A stretch of 64,000 nucleotides of DNA from Maratus speciosus (Eukaryota > Arthropoda > Arachnida > Araneae > Salticidae). Shown here piece by piece: positions 1-11,480 of this stretch. Where the stretch lies: contig OZ010800.1 in NCBI GenBank assembly GCA_963932465.1, positions 99,901,307 to 99,965,306 on the forward strand, in the 5' to 3' direction. The first letter of the stretch is position 1. Every line of letters begins with the position of its first letter. Both the position numbers and the translations under genes were made by a program. A model generated the notes under the pieces. The model made no database searches. It was given only the letters and a program-made list of their open reading frames with translations, and had not been told where the DNA came from.

Positions 1-1048
1 TTAGTAAACAAAGCTGCATAGGCCGGAAGAAAATATGGCCCGCGTTTGGAATGGCGTTGGTGGGTGAACGGACCGCTTAAAATAAGTTCAGCCGATTTTC
101 GAGAGCCTCGAAGGCACGCCCCGTGTTGGTCATCCATCGCGCTAGACAAAGTGCATCTAGAGAAGGAAATCAAAGAGAATCTTCATCAAATGTGCCTGGA
201 TCTTGGAAACAGGTTTAGAGTATATGGCGAAATCATTTGATTGCATCTGCATAAACATGAGATGACATCGAAACTCAGCAGGTTGGTTCATCATGTTCTG
301 TCTGGGGGAAACAATCTCCATCCAAACGCCATCCAACGGTTGATCATCTGCTTGTCATTGCTGTCACGGCACAACAAAGCCTCTTTCCTGGACCAAATAT
401 TGACATAAGACGAACAATGGGTGACGTATGTGAGCTTGGGGAGAAAAAAAACATTGGCCGACTTCTGGCTCCGTCTCATTCGCTGCCAAACTAACATTCA
501 TCAAAAAAAGATAATGCAGTGTGTTTGCTGGACAAGCGCAGGTATAGTTCACAATAAAATCTTAGAAACTGGGAAAACCATCACGCCACCGTATACCCGA
601 CTAACTTGCAAATGACTCAACTGATGTGCTCTAAAAGCAGCCAGCGCTGGTTAACAGAATGTGATTCCTCCTCCTCCAAGATAATGTCAGCCCTCATACG
701 ATGAACGTGACCAGGGACGTGAACAAAACACTTTGCCGGTAAGTTTTCCCTCATATATTTTAATCCCCGGAAGTTACCCCATCGGACTATTACCCGTTTT
801 TGACCATGGACAAAAACTTGCGGGAACAGCAATCCCGAAACCGAGACGAAGTCATAAGGTCTGATGTAAGCATTTTTGGACTCTAAAAAATGATTTTATC
901 AAAAAGAGCATTTATAAGCTTGTATGTCATAAGAACATATAATTGAAGCCAATGGTGATTATTTTAAAGTAAAAAATAAGTATTTAAGAGTTTTGAGGGT
1001 TTTATTTTTATGTCTGATAAAAACCGCACAAACACTCTTGGTTACCTG
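1..1048 (+). pseudogene. Mariner transposase relic, cut by the left window edge
   Basis: This is a decayed DDD transposase of the mariner family, the enzyme that cuts the element out and pastes it at TA sites. Reading it needs several frame changes. In order one sees a helix-turn-helix part (about 70-240, matching the GDF-LED-RSGRPS region), then LLSRHNKASFLDQI (about 355-395), then DEQWV with the first catalytic Asp (about 405), an MQCVCWTSAGIVHNKIL stretch (about 513-570), QPALVNR followed by QDNVSPHT with the second Asp (about 640-700), and SPEVTPSDYY (about 770), where the usual SPDLAPSD has Glu for Asp. It ends with IIEANGDYF (about 940-967). A stop replaces the Gly before DEQWV. AAAACCGCACAAAC near 1020 followed by TTACCTG looks like the 3' inverted terminal repeat. 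Family assignment is firm; the subfamily is not resolved. Confidence 0.82.
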
Positions 1049-2040
1049 TTAGACTAGAATAAATGAACAGGTATTTTATTTAAAAAAATCATCATCAATC
1101 AATGGCATCAGGCTTTAAACAGAGAATTTACAAAACGAGAAATTAAATCGAGAACTTAAAAATCACATTAATTGCCCCGAAACTGTTTATATGTATATAC
1201 GGTATTAATTGTTACTGAAAATCTGTAATATTCAAATATGTACCGCAAATGTTTAAATTAAAAAAATGAATTATATTTTTTGTTACCGGCACTAATACCT
1301 TTCACGTTAGGAGATGTTAGCGAATCTATAAGAAGTATTTTACAGATAATGAAATTAAGATTCCGCATTAGATGTCTTAAGTGTTTTTTTTTTTTTTTTT
1401 TTTTTTGGATTTAACCATATGGATTTCTTTTTCTCACACGAACAAAGGTAAGATGATACATTTTATTGTTGATACATATTAGTTTATTATTAATCGAATA
1501 TTAAATTTCTTAATTCTTTCACATAATTTTTATGTAATGGGATCTTAAAAATACAACTTCAGATTATAAATTTATTATAACGCTACGTTATAAATATAAA
1601 CTGCTCAAAACTTTACCATGTTCGGAAAAAAATTAAAAATAACGCATCAGTATGCAATTCAATTTGCATGCGGATGCAAAATCTGTCAATGCGCACACAT
1701 TCAAATTATGTATTTGTTTTATTTATTTTTTGTTTCCATTTCTTTTTAAGGCTTTTAGTATTTTGTTTCTTAATGCAAAGATAAAGTATGATTTGAAAAG
1801 TTTGTTTTTGTTTTAGAATTTCTTTCTTAGATATTTATATTTGCACGAAATTAATTTTAACAAAATTATTCTTACTGGTAAATAAATAATTAGAATAGCT
1901 GAGTTAAAATTAATCTTGTGTAATTACGTATCCAGCGTTTACTGCGTTTCCATTACCTACGATTTATTCTGCTGGGGTGATTTATATAACATACCAGATT
2001 CTGTAATCAATAAGGTTACTTGGGTAAATAAGTACTCCAG
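1049..2040. other. AT-rich stretch without recognised features
   Basis: I see no gene here. The stretch is AT-rich, has a run of about 21 T near 1386 and only short random reading frames. Confidence 0.5.
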
Positions 2041-2044
2041 ACTC

Positions 2045-2135
2045 GATAGGTGAAGTTCAGTTAGTAGAGTATTGGCAGATTCAGCCAAGAGTTCGATGGT
2101 TCGAATATTGGTCTGGGCATTTTTCGTCCGGTTAA
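2045..2135 (+). repeat. tRNA-like sequence, probably a degenerate tRNA pseudogene or SINE head
   Basis: The segment carries something like a pol III A box (TTAGTAGAGTATTGG) and a B box (GGTTCGAATAT) about 30 bases apart. A D-arm can pair with wobble (GTTC with GAGT). A perfect 5-bp stem TTGGC/GCCAA encloses a 7-base loop at the anticodon position, but the loop lacks the invariant T33. The T-stem does not pair. A functional tRNA is therefore unlikely, and a tRNA-derived SINE head or pseudogene fits better. I did not find a clear SINE tail. Confidence 0.4.
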
Positions 2136-2411
2136 AAAATTACAACTCATTTGATTTATATTTATTTTTACATTTTCAACAAAAAAAATATTTTATGATA
2201 AATTTCATTTAATTAAAAAAAAAATTCGTTTTTAATGTCATATTTTAAAATTTGCAAAGTAATAACGAAACCTTATCATGCTCTAATTTCAAAAGTTATT
2301 TTTCTAAAAACTGTCATACAAATTATTAAAAATTAATTTATTTTTTTATAATTGTAATTATGAAATACATTCAAAAATTTTTCCAATGTTCAAAAGTTTT
2401 GATTTCTTTAA

Positions 2412-2639
2412 CACGTTCAAGCCGACGCGGTGGGTCACACTCGACTGTCTCAGAGCTGCCAAGTCTCGGGGTTTTTGGATTCCAGTATTTTAATACAAAA
2501 AATGTCGTTTTATTTAATTAGAACAATTGGGCGATTTAAAAGAATAGCATTCTCTCTAAAATAATAGTGGTGTGCAAAAAGCCGGAGAGTTGTCAACTCT
2601 GAGACAGTCGAGTGTGACCCTACGCGCCAGCATGAACGT
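2412..2639. mobile_element. TTAA-flanked MITE of piggyBac type, 228 bp
   Basis: The two ends are inverted repeats of about 55 bp. Left reads CACGTTCAAGCCGACGCG and the right, reverse-complemented, ACGTTCATGCTGGCGCG. Both continue into GGGTCACACTCGACTGTCTC. TTAA lies directly outside both ends (2408-2411 and 2640-2643), as expected for the piggyBac superfamily. There is no coding capacity. Confidence 0.8.
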
Positions 2640-2643
2640 TTAA

Positions 2644-4100
2644 ATAAATTAAAAAACAAATATCTTTACATTATTAATGAAACTCAATTTTGTATATATA
2701 CCGAAAAATGTACATAAATTCAAGTGATACTGTATAGCCATGTGCCACGTTTACGTAAATAATCATAATTTCCTTAATTTGACATAATTCTGAGCTTTTT
2801 AACATTATTTGATTTATGAAATGTTTATTTCCCACAACTGGATTAATAATCCATGAAATTCTTTGGAGTGTTCCTTATTTCCTGTTATTGTAGAGATATG
2901 GGAAGGTATCTGGCAACGTACCAAGGAGGATTTTAAAGGCTTAGGCTGTCGTTTATTCCTGATATGTTCATTGCATTATCAAAGAATAACAGAAACGTAC
3001 AAGAAGTTTTATAGACTTTTTAACTTTTTATTTATTTATTTTTAACGTTTGGTTTGGAATTCTTCCAGATATACATTTTTGTTAAAGAAGATCAGTACTC
3101 ATATACTTAGTAGACTAAACTCTAACATATTTTATTAAAAAATTCTTGAAAAACAAAAATATTTAAATAGAAAAATAATTTTCATTTAATAAGTAATGAG
3201 AATGAAAAGGATCATCCATAAACATATACGTATTAGAATCTATTATTTACCTATTCAGTTCCAAATTAAAAAACGTAAATTCACATTTTATTTGCGTGTT
3301 TATCATGATAAAAATGTAACCATTAAACGTCGAATCCAGTACAGCTCAATTCGGAAATTTAAGAAATTTCAATTTGAAAAGTACTATAATCTGATCTGTT
3401 AAACTTTGAATTGCTGTTTCACACGTTACACACGAAAAAACATCATTAATCATTATCCTATTCATAATTTGTCATACTACCAATTAATTCAAACACATAA
3501 TTCAATAATTCACTTTCTAAACAAAATATTTATTTTGTTTGTTTCAATTAAGTGGTGAGTTCCCTTTAGACGCCTCAAAATCAGTCTTTTTTCATTTATT
3601 TTTTTAAAGGGGATAAAATAATCGGATCATTTTGAAAATGTAACATAACTTTATTAAATATTTGTAGAGTACATTTTTGTTTTTCAAAATGGTGGCTCGG
3701 CAAAATTTTTCTTCGGTGGTCTAATGCGGGAGGCCCAAAAGTGAGCCACTCGTCCCTCTTTTCCTATTGATCTAAAATATATATTTTTCTAACATATGCA
3801 CGGGAAGGATAAACCTATTAAATAATAAAAAAGCATAAAGTAAAAAATTAAGTACTGTTTTTAATAAAATGTCCGGATTTTGTACAATTTTTTCGACATT
3901 TTTCATCCGTAAAAAATTGTTCATTTACACGAAATCTTTTAAAATTTAGCTGCATCCTTCCGGTAAAGATATAAAGAAAAGCCTCACAAATAATCAGCCA
4001 AAGCGACCGATAACTTTTTGAGTAACGAGCAGCTTTTGAAAACATAGTTTCGAGATAACCGCGATTAAAGTTTCATTACGATAAAATTACTGGTTTAATG
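2644..4100. other. AT-rich stretch without recognised features
   Basis: Small open frames occur around 2863-3045 and 3196-3402, but they show no motif I recognise and have the A/T-driven composition of their surroundings. I treat them as chance. Confidence 0.4.
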
Positions 4101-4109
4101 ACTTACAGC

Positions 4110-4620
4110 TCAATCAAGGATCCCAGGGGCATATAATAAACCTTTGGATTCGTCGAAAAGCTGGTTTTCCTTGAGTTGCTGTTGTTTTCGGGCTGTACGA
4201 GCTGCTTTTGTCAGAAAAAGACTCCTCGGATTCTATTTCATTACTCGCACCTTATCGGCGTTTTCGGCAAAAACATTGGCATAGGTGCCAACAACAATAT
4301 TTAAGTTATCCATAACTCTAAGAACGGAAGTGTAGCCATCATTAAATACTCCAGCAGCGATGTATGCTGAAATTTCAACAATTTGTAGTCCAGAATGCAA
4401 GTGTTTTGAAGATAACCACAAAACTGTTACGTTAAAACTTTCATTAGCGTTCTGGGTATGGCCACGCTAGCTTCTTTGGAGTAAGACATCTCCAGATAAC
4501 TCTTGGCAGATTGGTATGAGGTGCTCTTGAAAACCTTGAGGAAGTAAGGGAGGAAGATCTTCGTTTATCTTCGATAGCTCAACATACGGATTCTGGCGCG
4601 GTCGACTAAAAGTTGGATAA
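4110..4620 (-). pseudogene. C-terminal remnant of a Mutator-like transposase-domain protein
   Basis: On the minus strand the reading runs from about 4620 down to a stop at 4110. It has the pattern HLIPICQELSGDVLLQR, then GHTQNANESFN with a following VLWLSSKHLHSG, then EISAYIAAGVFNDGYTSVL. It ends in LLYAPGILD. The order Q-N-x-N-E-S-F-N, then the A-x-F-N-D-G block and the L-L-Y-x-P-G-I tail are what I recall of the arthropod protein family that carries the Mutator-like transposase domain. A stop interrupts just before GHTQ, a second follows VRVMK near 4233 and a frame change is needed near 4210. The catalytic N-terminal two thirds are missing, so this is a truncated dead copy. The assignment rests on memory of the family. 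Confidence 0.58.
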
Positions 4621-7012
4621 CTCTGTTAATATTGAATATTTTGATTTTTCCTCTTGCCAATATATTCTAGAGATATTATATTTTCGAAATATGACAAAAA
4701 AATTATTTTTTTTTTTTTAAATTTCTAAAGGGACCTCCCCTCTTAACTTCCGTTTGATAGGAATATCTTATATAGATCTTTTCCTGTCAAATATTTGTAT
4801 TCGTAAAGTTTTCGGCTGCCAGCAATACTTAGAATATTACTTGAAATACTCAATAATGTAAGAACTTGTTCCTTCATTTTTTGAAAAATTTAAATTATTA
4901 AATAGTGTTTATGTCTCTCATATGAATAATATTTTTCGTATGCTTAATCTAATTACATATTTATTTTTCCATCACTTTAAAAACTATATTTATATAAAAA
5001 CAACTGGCATACGTGTTACTTTGACACAATTAGGCTGACCGGTAAATATATTTTACGATTAATAACTTTTCCAAATGTGTGAAATTTTGTCCAGTCCCGG
5101 AATTCAACACAGAACACATGTTAATTGTCAATGCTCTTTAAGATAAGCTATGTAGGATACATCCCAGCCAACATAATTCACCTTAACATCCATGTAATAA
5201 TAACATCCCGCCTAGTATTTGTAATGTCTCGACAGAATGAACCACAGGTAATATAACTCCAATAAACTTTGAATACGTAACTAAAATTTAAATATTTTAA
5301 CATATTCAAACTCTTCGGCAAATAAATCAGACGACTAGTAGTTTTTTTTAAACTAAATGAAAATATTTCAATTTTTATCTCAGCCATGGTTCAGCTGTAA
5401 CAACTGAACAGAGTATTTTAAAAGTTTTTCAACTTACGATTTAATTTCCAATAAATCCATCAATCTACTGATCTTCCAGTCTGTTTAATTACAGGGTCGC
5501 CGGAAATTGCTAGACACATTTTAAAATTCAATATAAAATCAAGTAATTGTCGTTAAGGAGTACGGTTTGGAATAAAACACTACTCAGGATGAAAAGTTTT
5601 TCTTAAGCAAACAAAAATAATTACTTCCAAATTTCGATCACAAATGGCGCCGTTTCTCCCTATGTTTGCTTTCAAGCATGATTTCTTTCTGATTTTCAGA
5701 TTAATTTTGACGATGTGACACAGAAATGCACTGTAAAAAAAGGACAAAAAAACGAAAATACTACTGGCAATCTAGACGCCAGTACTATTTACGTTTTTTA
5801 CGGGAAATTTTACCCATAAATTACAGAAAATTTACATAATATAATTTTTACTGGAAATTTTAAAAATGTATAATAATTATACAGGACCGAAACTAGATGG
5901 AGGAGGGCATATGCTTCATGCGTCAGATAGGAAGGCAAAGAGGGCGCAAAATGAAGATTTGGTTTGTCGTATTTGTATTAATTTGTCACACAAATTTCTG
6001 TTAGTCAAAGTTTACATTAATGATATATCTATCTCACATTGAGAATATTATTTCCAACATAAAGAAGACCAACAATTATACTTATGCATACTAAGACGGA
6101 AACCTGTATAAAGCGGAATTGTTTTAGGGTTTTTTTTTATTTAGCTTTATAAACTTATAAAATTATGTATGTAAATTCACTTTGTGTAACAGGGGGGAAG
6201 TGTGTGTGTGTGGGAGGGAAGGGAAGGAGGGAAAATCAATGTTGTCCTAGAATGAATCCCTTTTAAAAGAACACTTTTGGCCACCTACGCTCATGGTAAC
6301 AAAATATTTTTCCAGATATTATCTTTTTCCTCTTGCATTGTCAAAAACATATATTATCTTATTAACACCCTATATTACTGAGAAAATATTTCTTTTCGGT
6401 AATATTGTCTGCAGTTTTATCTTATCTCTGTCAGTGTTAAAATATGGTACTTGTTAGTTTTCAAAACTGCATTTCATGTCATAACCTATGTAATTACGCT
6501 TTAGGTGAAACATTTTTTGTACTACTCAACAGCCAATGAGAGCACAGACTTCTGCGCTTATCTAAGGAGCAATTATGAGTTAAGAAGAGGAATAATTAAA
6601 TATTCCTACACACATTTGTTTGGATTAAAAGTAATGAATATAAAGTTGATTATTTATGGAACGAAAAGTAAGTCGCATTTATTTTTAATCTTTTATTCCT
6701 ATAGATTTTGTATGTTACGAATAAGAGTTAAAATATTTTTAAAGAGTGATCTCGCTTTTTAGCTTAATGTTAAACTTCTGGTTTCAAAGCGATTGTCTGT
6801 ATCTACTGTCTACATTTTCTTCATGTAACGGTATGGAATTAAGCATTATGCTGTGAAAATATTCTTTTATATACTATTACTGTTTTTAATATAAAATGTG
6901 AAACTTTTTAAATATCTGTTTTTATATTACTGTTTTAAATCATTTTTAAATCCCAAATCTTCATACCCAATGTTTCAGATTTATTTACATTCGCCAAATT
7001 GTTAAAATTAAT
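4621..7012. other. Stretch with no recognised gene
   Basis: AT-rich with small chance frames. A G-rich GT and GGGA simple stretch lies at about 6190-6235. The open frame at 6505-6762 shows no motif I know. Confidence 0.4.
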
Positions 7013-7947
7013 AGTAGGGGAGGCCGGGGCTAGTAGGCTCAGTTTTTGATTTTTAGAAATTTTTTATTTAAGTTTTTTAACAAACTTTTACTGCACTTTT
7101 AAAGAACAGACATTTGGCTATAAATACCCGAAGTTTTGAGTTTGTAGCTTTTGTAGTTTATGTTTAGCGGAAGCCTAAAGTGAAAGGAAAATTGTGCACC
7201 AACCTACCCCGTCACTGGGCAAGTTACCTATACCTATGGGGTAAGTTGGCACACGCTTTATAAAAATTTAAGTGAAGACAAATAAGACACGCAGTTAAGC
7301 GAAATCAATTTCATTAGTACCAGTAAGTTTCGACAAAGACGTTATAGCCGTACAATGTAAATTCTAAATTATACAGATATAAAAATAATGAATAAAGCAT
7401 TAACATTGAGTAACTTCTATCCTACTCTATATCATCATCAGAGTTACAATTGCCACAAATAAAAAATCGAGTGTCTCCGTTAGGGCAAGCCTCGTGTGCC
7501 CAAAATCTTGCATTGCAACCACTTTTCTCGTTGTTTGCTGTTTTTCAAGCTACCAGCGAACACCAAACACCGAGTCAACTTGCCCCGTGTTCAATGCGCC
7601 TACTTGCCCCACAATAAATTTCTTCACAAAAGGGACACGTAATCCTCTAAGCATAAATAATCCCAATAAATCACATATGGAGTAGGTACAGTTAATCATA
7701 CACTAAGAAAAACTGCAGAAGTTAAATCGCAATTATTAAGATAAGTATTACAGATTAGAAAAAGAATGAAGCAACAAAAAATTACTTGTGAGTGCAAAAA
7801 ACAGAAAAATCGTAATAAATGTCCACTGCACTTAGCTAACAATACAAAACTACAATGAGGATTGTAAAAAGCAATAAGAAAGGTATTCTGTGACTGGTTG
7901 CGCAATCTATCCACAAACAGGCGATTTTAGCCCCGGTCTCCTCTACT
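7013..7947. mobile_element. Deletion derivative of a pogo-like DNA transposon
   Basis: The ends are inverted repeats of about 20 bp: AGTAGGGGAGGCCGGGGCTA at the left and AGTAGAGGAGACCGGGGCTA when the right end is reverse-complemented. TA precedes the left repeat. The inside keeps only a short minus-strand coding remnant, described separately. The length of 935 bp is far too short for a full transposase gene, so the element moved, if at all, with enzyme from elsewhere. Confidence 0.68.
7422..7640 (-). pseudogene. Zinc-binding C-terminal tail of a pogo-like transposase
   Basis: The minus-strand reading starts with CPFCEEIYCG. After a broken stretch it continues as SGCNARFWAHEACPNGD and FFICGNC, ending in an acidic SDDDIE and a stop at 7422. 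The pattern of paired Cys, W-A-H-E-A-C and a final C-x2-C resembles the PHD-like zinc tail that many pogo/Tigger-type (DDE_1) transposases carry at their C-terminus. At least one stop breaks it. No DDE catalytic segment remains in the element. Confidence 0.55.
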
Positions 7948-8672
7948 TTCTTACACCTTATAGTAAGATTTGTAAAATGTTGTTAAATCTAATAATACAG
8001 AAGCCTTTTATTCAGCTATTTTAGTTTATGTCATCGTTTAATAGTGTAATTAAAAAATACTAATTATTATTTTTAGTATTTTTATTATAAATTTGATTAT
8101 TTATTTCTTAAAGTTGTATATAGGCATCTGAGATATTTTGTTTATGGTTTTAAACTTTCGAAATTGAGTCACATTAAAAGATTTATTTATAGATATTCTG
8201 TATCAGTTATTAAATGTCCCTTTAAGCGCATTTACTACGTTTATGATATAAGTAATTATTGACGATAGTTAAACCTTCATATAAAACGTTTTTTATGCCT
8301 GGTATGAAGATTATGTATGCATACTTTAGTATATTTTTTAAGTTAATATTTATTTATATAATATACATATAGGGTCATATCTATTTTCATTATTTCCATC
8401 TTTTTTTCGAATTCCCAGATTAATTTTTCCTGTAAAATGTATGAAATCTAATTTTCTCATATTCGCAAGATACGAAATCTACACTCTACAGGAATATGAA
8501 ATTAAAATAAATCTGACTTATTCTGCTGTTCTATAAATGAGCATAGTTCTAATACCCATTTTTTTTTTTAAGGAAAAGTGGGAAGAAAATTAAAAGCATA
8601 ATTAAGGAATATGTTTCTACATATTAAAGATAATATAGAGAATTAGACTGCAAGTTGACGTTTTGCAACTAG
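7948..8672. other. AT-rich stretch, nothing recognised
   Basis: No motif, repeat pair or open frame of note was found. Confidence 0.5.
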
Positions 8673-10510
8673 TACAAGGTGTTTATAATTAAAATGACGG
8701 TACTCAGAGTGTTCTGCAGCGTGATCTAATTGCTAGAACGGCGCCTAATTTTGTAGGAAGTATAAACAAGACCGGGGACAAAGGATTTCGCGAAAAAAAA
8801 ATAGTTCCAAAAATCAACGCCAGGGGAATATGTGGCACTGTATATTCGAAAAAGAGAATTTCAAAAAAGAAGAATCAACTGAAATAAAATTACAGTTTAT
8901 TTAGCACATCCAACTCAGACTCGATGTGGCCGCCATTTTTGTTGAACACATATTGCATTATGTGCACAGCTTTTACAATGGCAGGGAATAACATGTCTGC
9001 AGGAATCTCACGACAGTTCGCGATATGTTATCCTTCAACGTAGCCAGGTCCTGGATACCTCCATGATAGACCTTGGTCTTTAGGTAACCCCATAGCCAAA
9101 AGTTGCAGGGTGTAAGATCAGGGGACCGAGGTGGCCATGCAGTTGGAAAACAGCGGCTAATGACTTTTTCTGTTGTAAATTTCTGTCGTAGCAGCTGCTG
9201 TACCCACAAAGCAATAAGTGGAGGGGCTCCACCTTGCATAAAAATTATTTCTCCAGGCACTGTCTTTGCTGAAGTGCTGGTTGTTTAAAAATAAAAAAAG
9301 TTGTTTAGCATTTGGCGATATTTGTCTCCGTTAGCAGAACACGTTAGAGGTCCTGTAGGAGTAATGTTCTCATAGAAGAATGGACCTATGATCATATCTG
9401 CTGTGAAAACCCACCAAACAATTATCTTTGGTGAATGCAAAGGAATTTCTTTGAATGCTCTTGGTGACTTGTTATCCTAAATTTGGCAGTTCTGGGTATT
9501 TACAGTTCCATTCAGGTAAAAGTGGGCCTCGTCTCCCCATAAGATTTTCCAGGGCCAAGCATCATCCAACTCCATTCTCTCATGAAAAGTGAGAGCAAAA
9601 CCAATCTCTTATCATGGTCAGTTTGACGTAACTCTTGTACACGGCTGATCTTGTACGGATAGAAGTGGATAATCTTTCGTAGGATTTTCCATACCGTACA
9701 GTAAGACATATCCATATTCCGAGCTATACCACGAATTCTGGAAGTGGTAGCAACATTGCCTGGTGCTCTGTCGACAATCGCCGTTGGCACTTCTTCGATT
9801 GTATCATGTGATACCGGTTTTCGTCCTCTACCTGACTGAACATTTAGAGAACCTGTTTTCTCAAACTTCTCAACCATTGCTTTTAAACAATTAACTGGCA
9901 AAGGACCGTTACCTTTGCGCATTTTTTTTTCTTTTTGTATTTTCTAAAAGCACGAAGAGCGGCTGGCACATTGCACTGGTTGAGGTAAAGGAATTTGACT
10001 AATAGAGATTGCTCGACTAAAGAAGCTGACATTATGAAAGATACATTTTAATGAAATTGCTTCTAACAGTAGCACATTACCATTTAAAGCCGAACAAGCT
10101 GGCACTGGGTCAAAAGATTTAACGTGAAATTTGAATAAAGAACTTCTTCTTCTGATGTTGCTTTATTTGGGGCTCTGTAAGTGAAATTGAAATAAAGAAA
10201 CTTTAGCAATGTTTATGTAAATTTTTAGCTTTTTATAAACTGTTACCATTTTGAGCTTGGATTAAATTGCTAAATTCGTTAAATAAACGGTAATTTTATT
10301 TCAGTATTGATTCTTCGTTTTTTGAAACCCTCTTTTTCGAATCCACAGCACCACATATTCCCCTAGCTGTGATTTTTTGAACTATTTTTTTTCGCGGAAT
10401 CCTTTGTCCCTCGTCTTGTTTAATCTTCCTACAAAATTTAGAGCTATTCTCGCAATTATCTCGCGCTACAGAACACTCTGAGTACCATCAGATTAATTAT
10501 GGCCACGTAT
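8673..10510. mobile_element. Tc1/mariner-superfamily element with long inverted ends
   Basis: About 200 bp at each end are inverted repeats. Shared stretches include GGTACTCAGAGTGTTCTG, then AATTTTGTAGGA against the same region with one change, and TCGAAAAAGAG just inside. TA borders the left end at 8673-8674. The repeats enclose one minus-strand transposase gene. The extreme right end is less clear than the left. Confidence 0.78.
8890..10032 (-). pseudogene. Broken Tc1/mariner-superfamily transposase
   Basis: The gene reads leftward from an ATG at 10030-10032 to a stop at 8890-8892, about 380 codons, the usual size for the family. An N-terminal paired-type DNA-binding part contains VEKFEKTGSLNVQSGRGRKPV (recognisable from GSLNVQSGRGRKP onward) and a second helix-turn-helix around MDMSYCTVWKILRK. 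The catalytic core keeps the first Asp in DEAHFYLNG. It has FMQGGAPP where the family has an Asp (M-Q-D-G-A-P-P). The third Asp survives in RSPDLTPCNFWLWGYLK. Breaks include a frameshift in an A-rich run near 9915, a frame change near 9525, stops near 9480 and 9288, and another frame change before the C-terminal GGHIE block near 8930. It is dead both by frame and by loss of the second Asp. Confidence 0.85.
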
Positions 10511-11210
10511 ATTATACAGTTTCACTTATAGTATACATTTAAAATCATATTTAATTAAATAATGACAAATCACCAAACATTAAAAAAATCTTTCTCACAT
10601 TCTTACTATTTAGAATGATTGAACTTGTTAAAGAAGATGTCAATTGATAAGCACTGATCCTCCTCTCTCATACCTGGTCGATATAGGTTTTTTCTTTTCA
10701 TTTTTAGACCTTTCCACTGTACAAGATTCGTTGTTAAATCATTCATTTGTGATTTATATTTTCTGCTTCTCTGTTTGATTTTTCTTCAAAGATTGCTTCG
10801 ATTGCGTTACACAAGATAAGATACTCTGGTTTATTTAGCGATTTATATGGTATTTTAATTAGATCAATTTTAGAATTTTTTTATTAGATATAAAGCGCCT
10901 ATAATATCATCGTAGTTTTCTCATGTACGTTAATATGTAAGTTATTGAGTAAAATATGTAAATACTATAATGGTGTCATATTTGCTTTATATAATTAAAC
11001 TGTATTAAAATTTGCTGAATAAAGCTATGTTTCTGATCCTGTAAATAAACTGTAAGAGAAAACCGATCACGGAGCACGAAAATATTTTGCCCTAAAGTAT
11101 ATTTAATCAGTCAAGACACCTTAGAAAAAAATAACAAATTATTTTACCTTATCAAATATTTATTATTATGTGTCAATATTTATTTACCTGCATCTTTTGT
11201 TTCTATGTAG

Positions 11211-11480
11211 ATCCAACCTTTGTTGCTGCAGTAACTGCAACAATAAAATTGTGCGATCTTGTTCCAACATTTGGTGCTAAAGTTGAAATAAAAGTTTGTG
11301 AAATAGTGATCCAAAAGTTTGCGAAATTTTGTAGTTTCTTATTAATCATCTCATAAATGTATATTTCAACGTTTCAACAAATTATGGTTCAACTTTAGCA
11401 CCGAATGTTGTAACAACTTTTCACAATCATATGGTGGCAGTTACAGCAACACCAAACATTGATTCAACCTTCATCCAAAT
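11211..11480. repeat. Fold-back MITE with imperfect arms of about 110 bp
   Basis: Left-arm stretches such as TTTGGTGCTAAAGTTGAA and GTAACTGC recur reverse-complemented in the right arm (TTCAACTTTAGCACCGAA and GCAGTTAC). Transcribed, the segment would form a hairpin. No coding capacity and no assigned superfamily. Confidence 0.6.
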
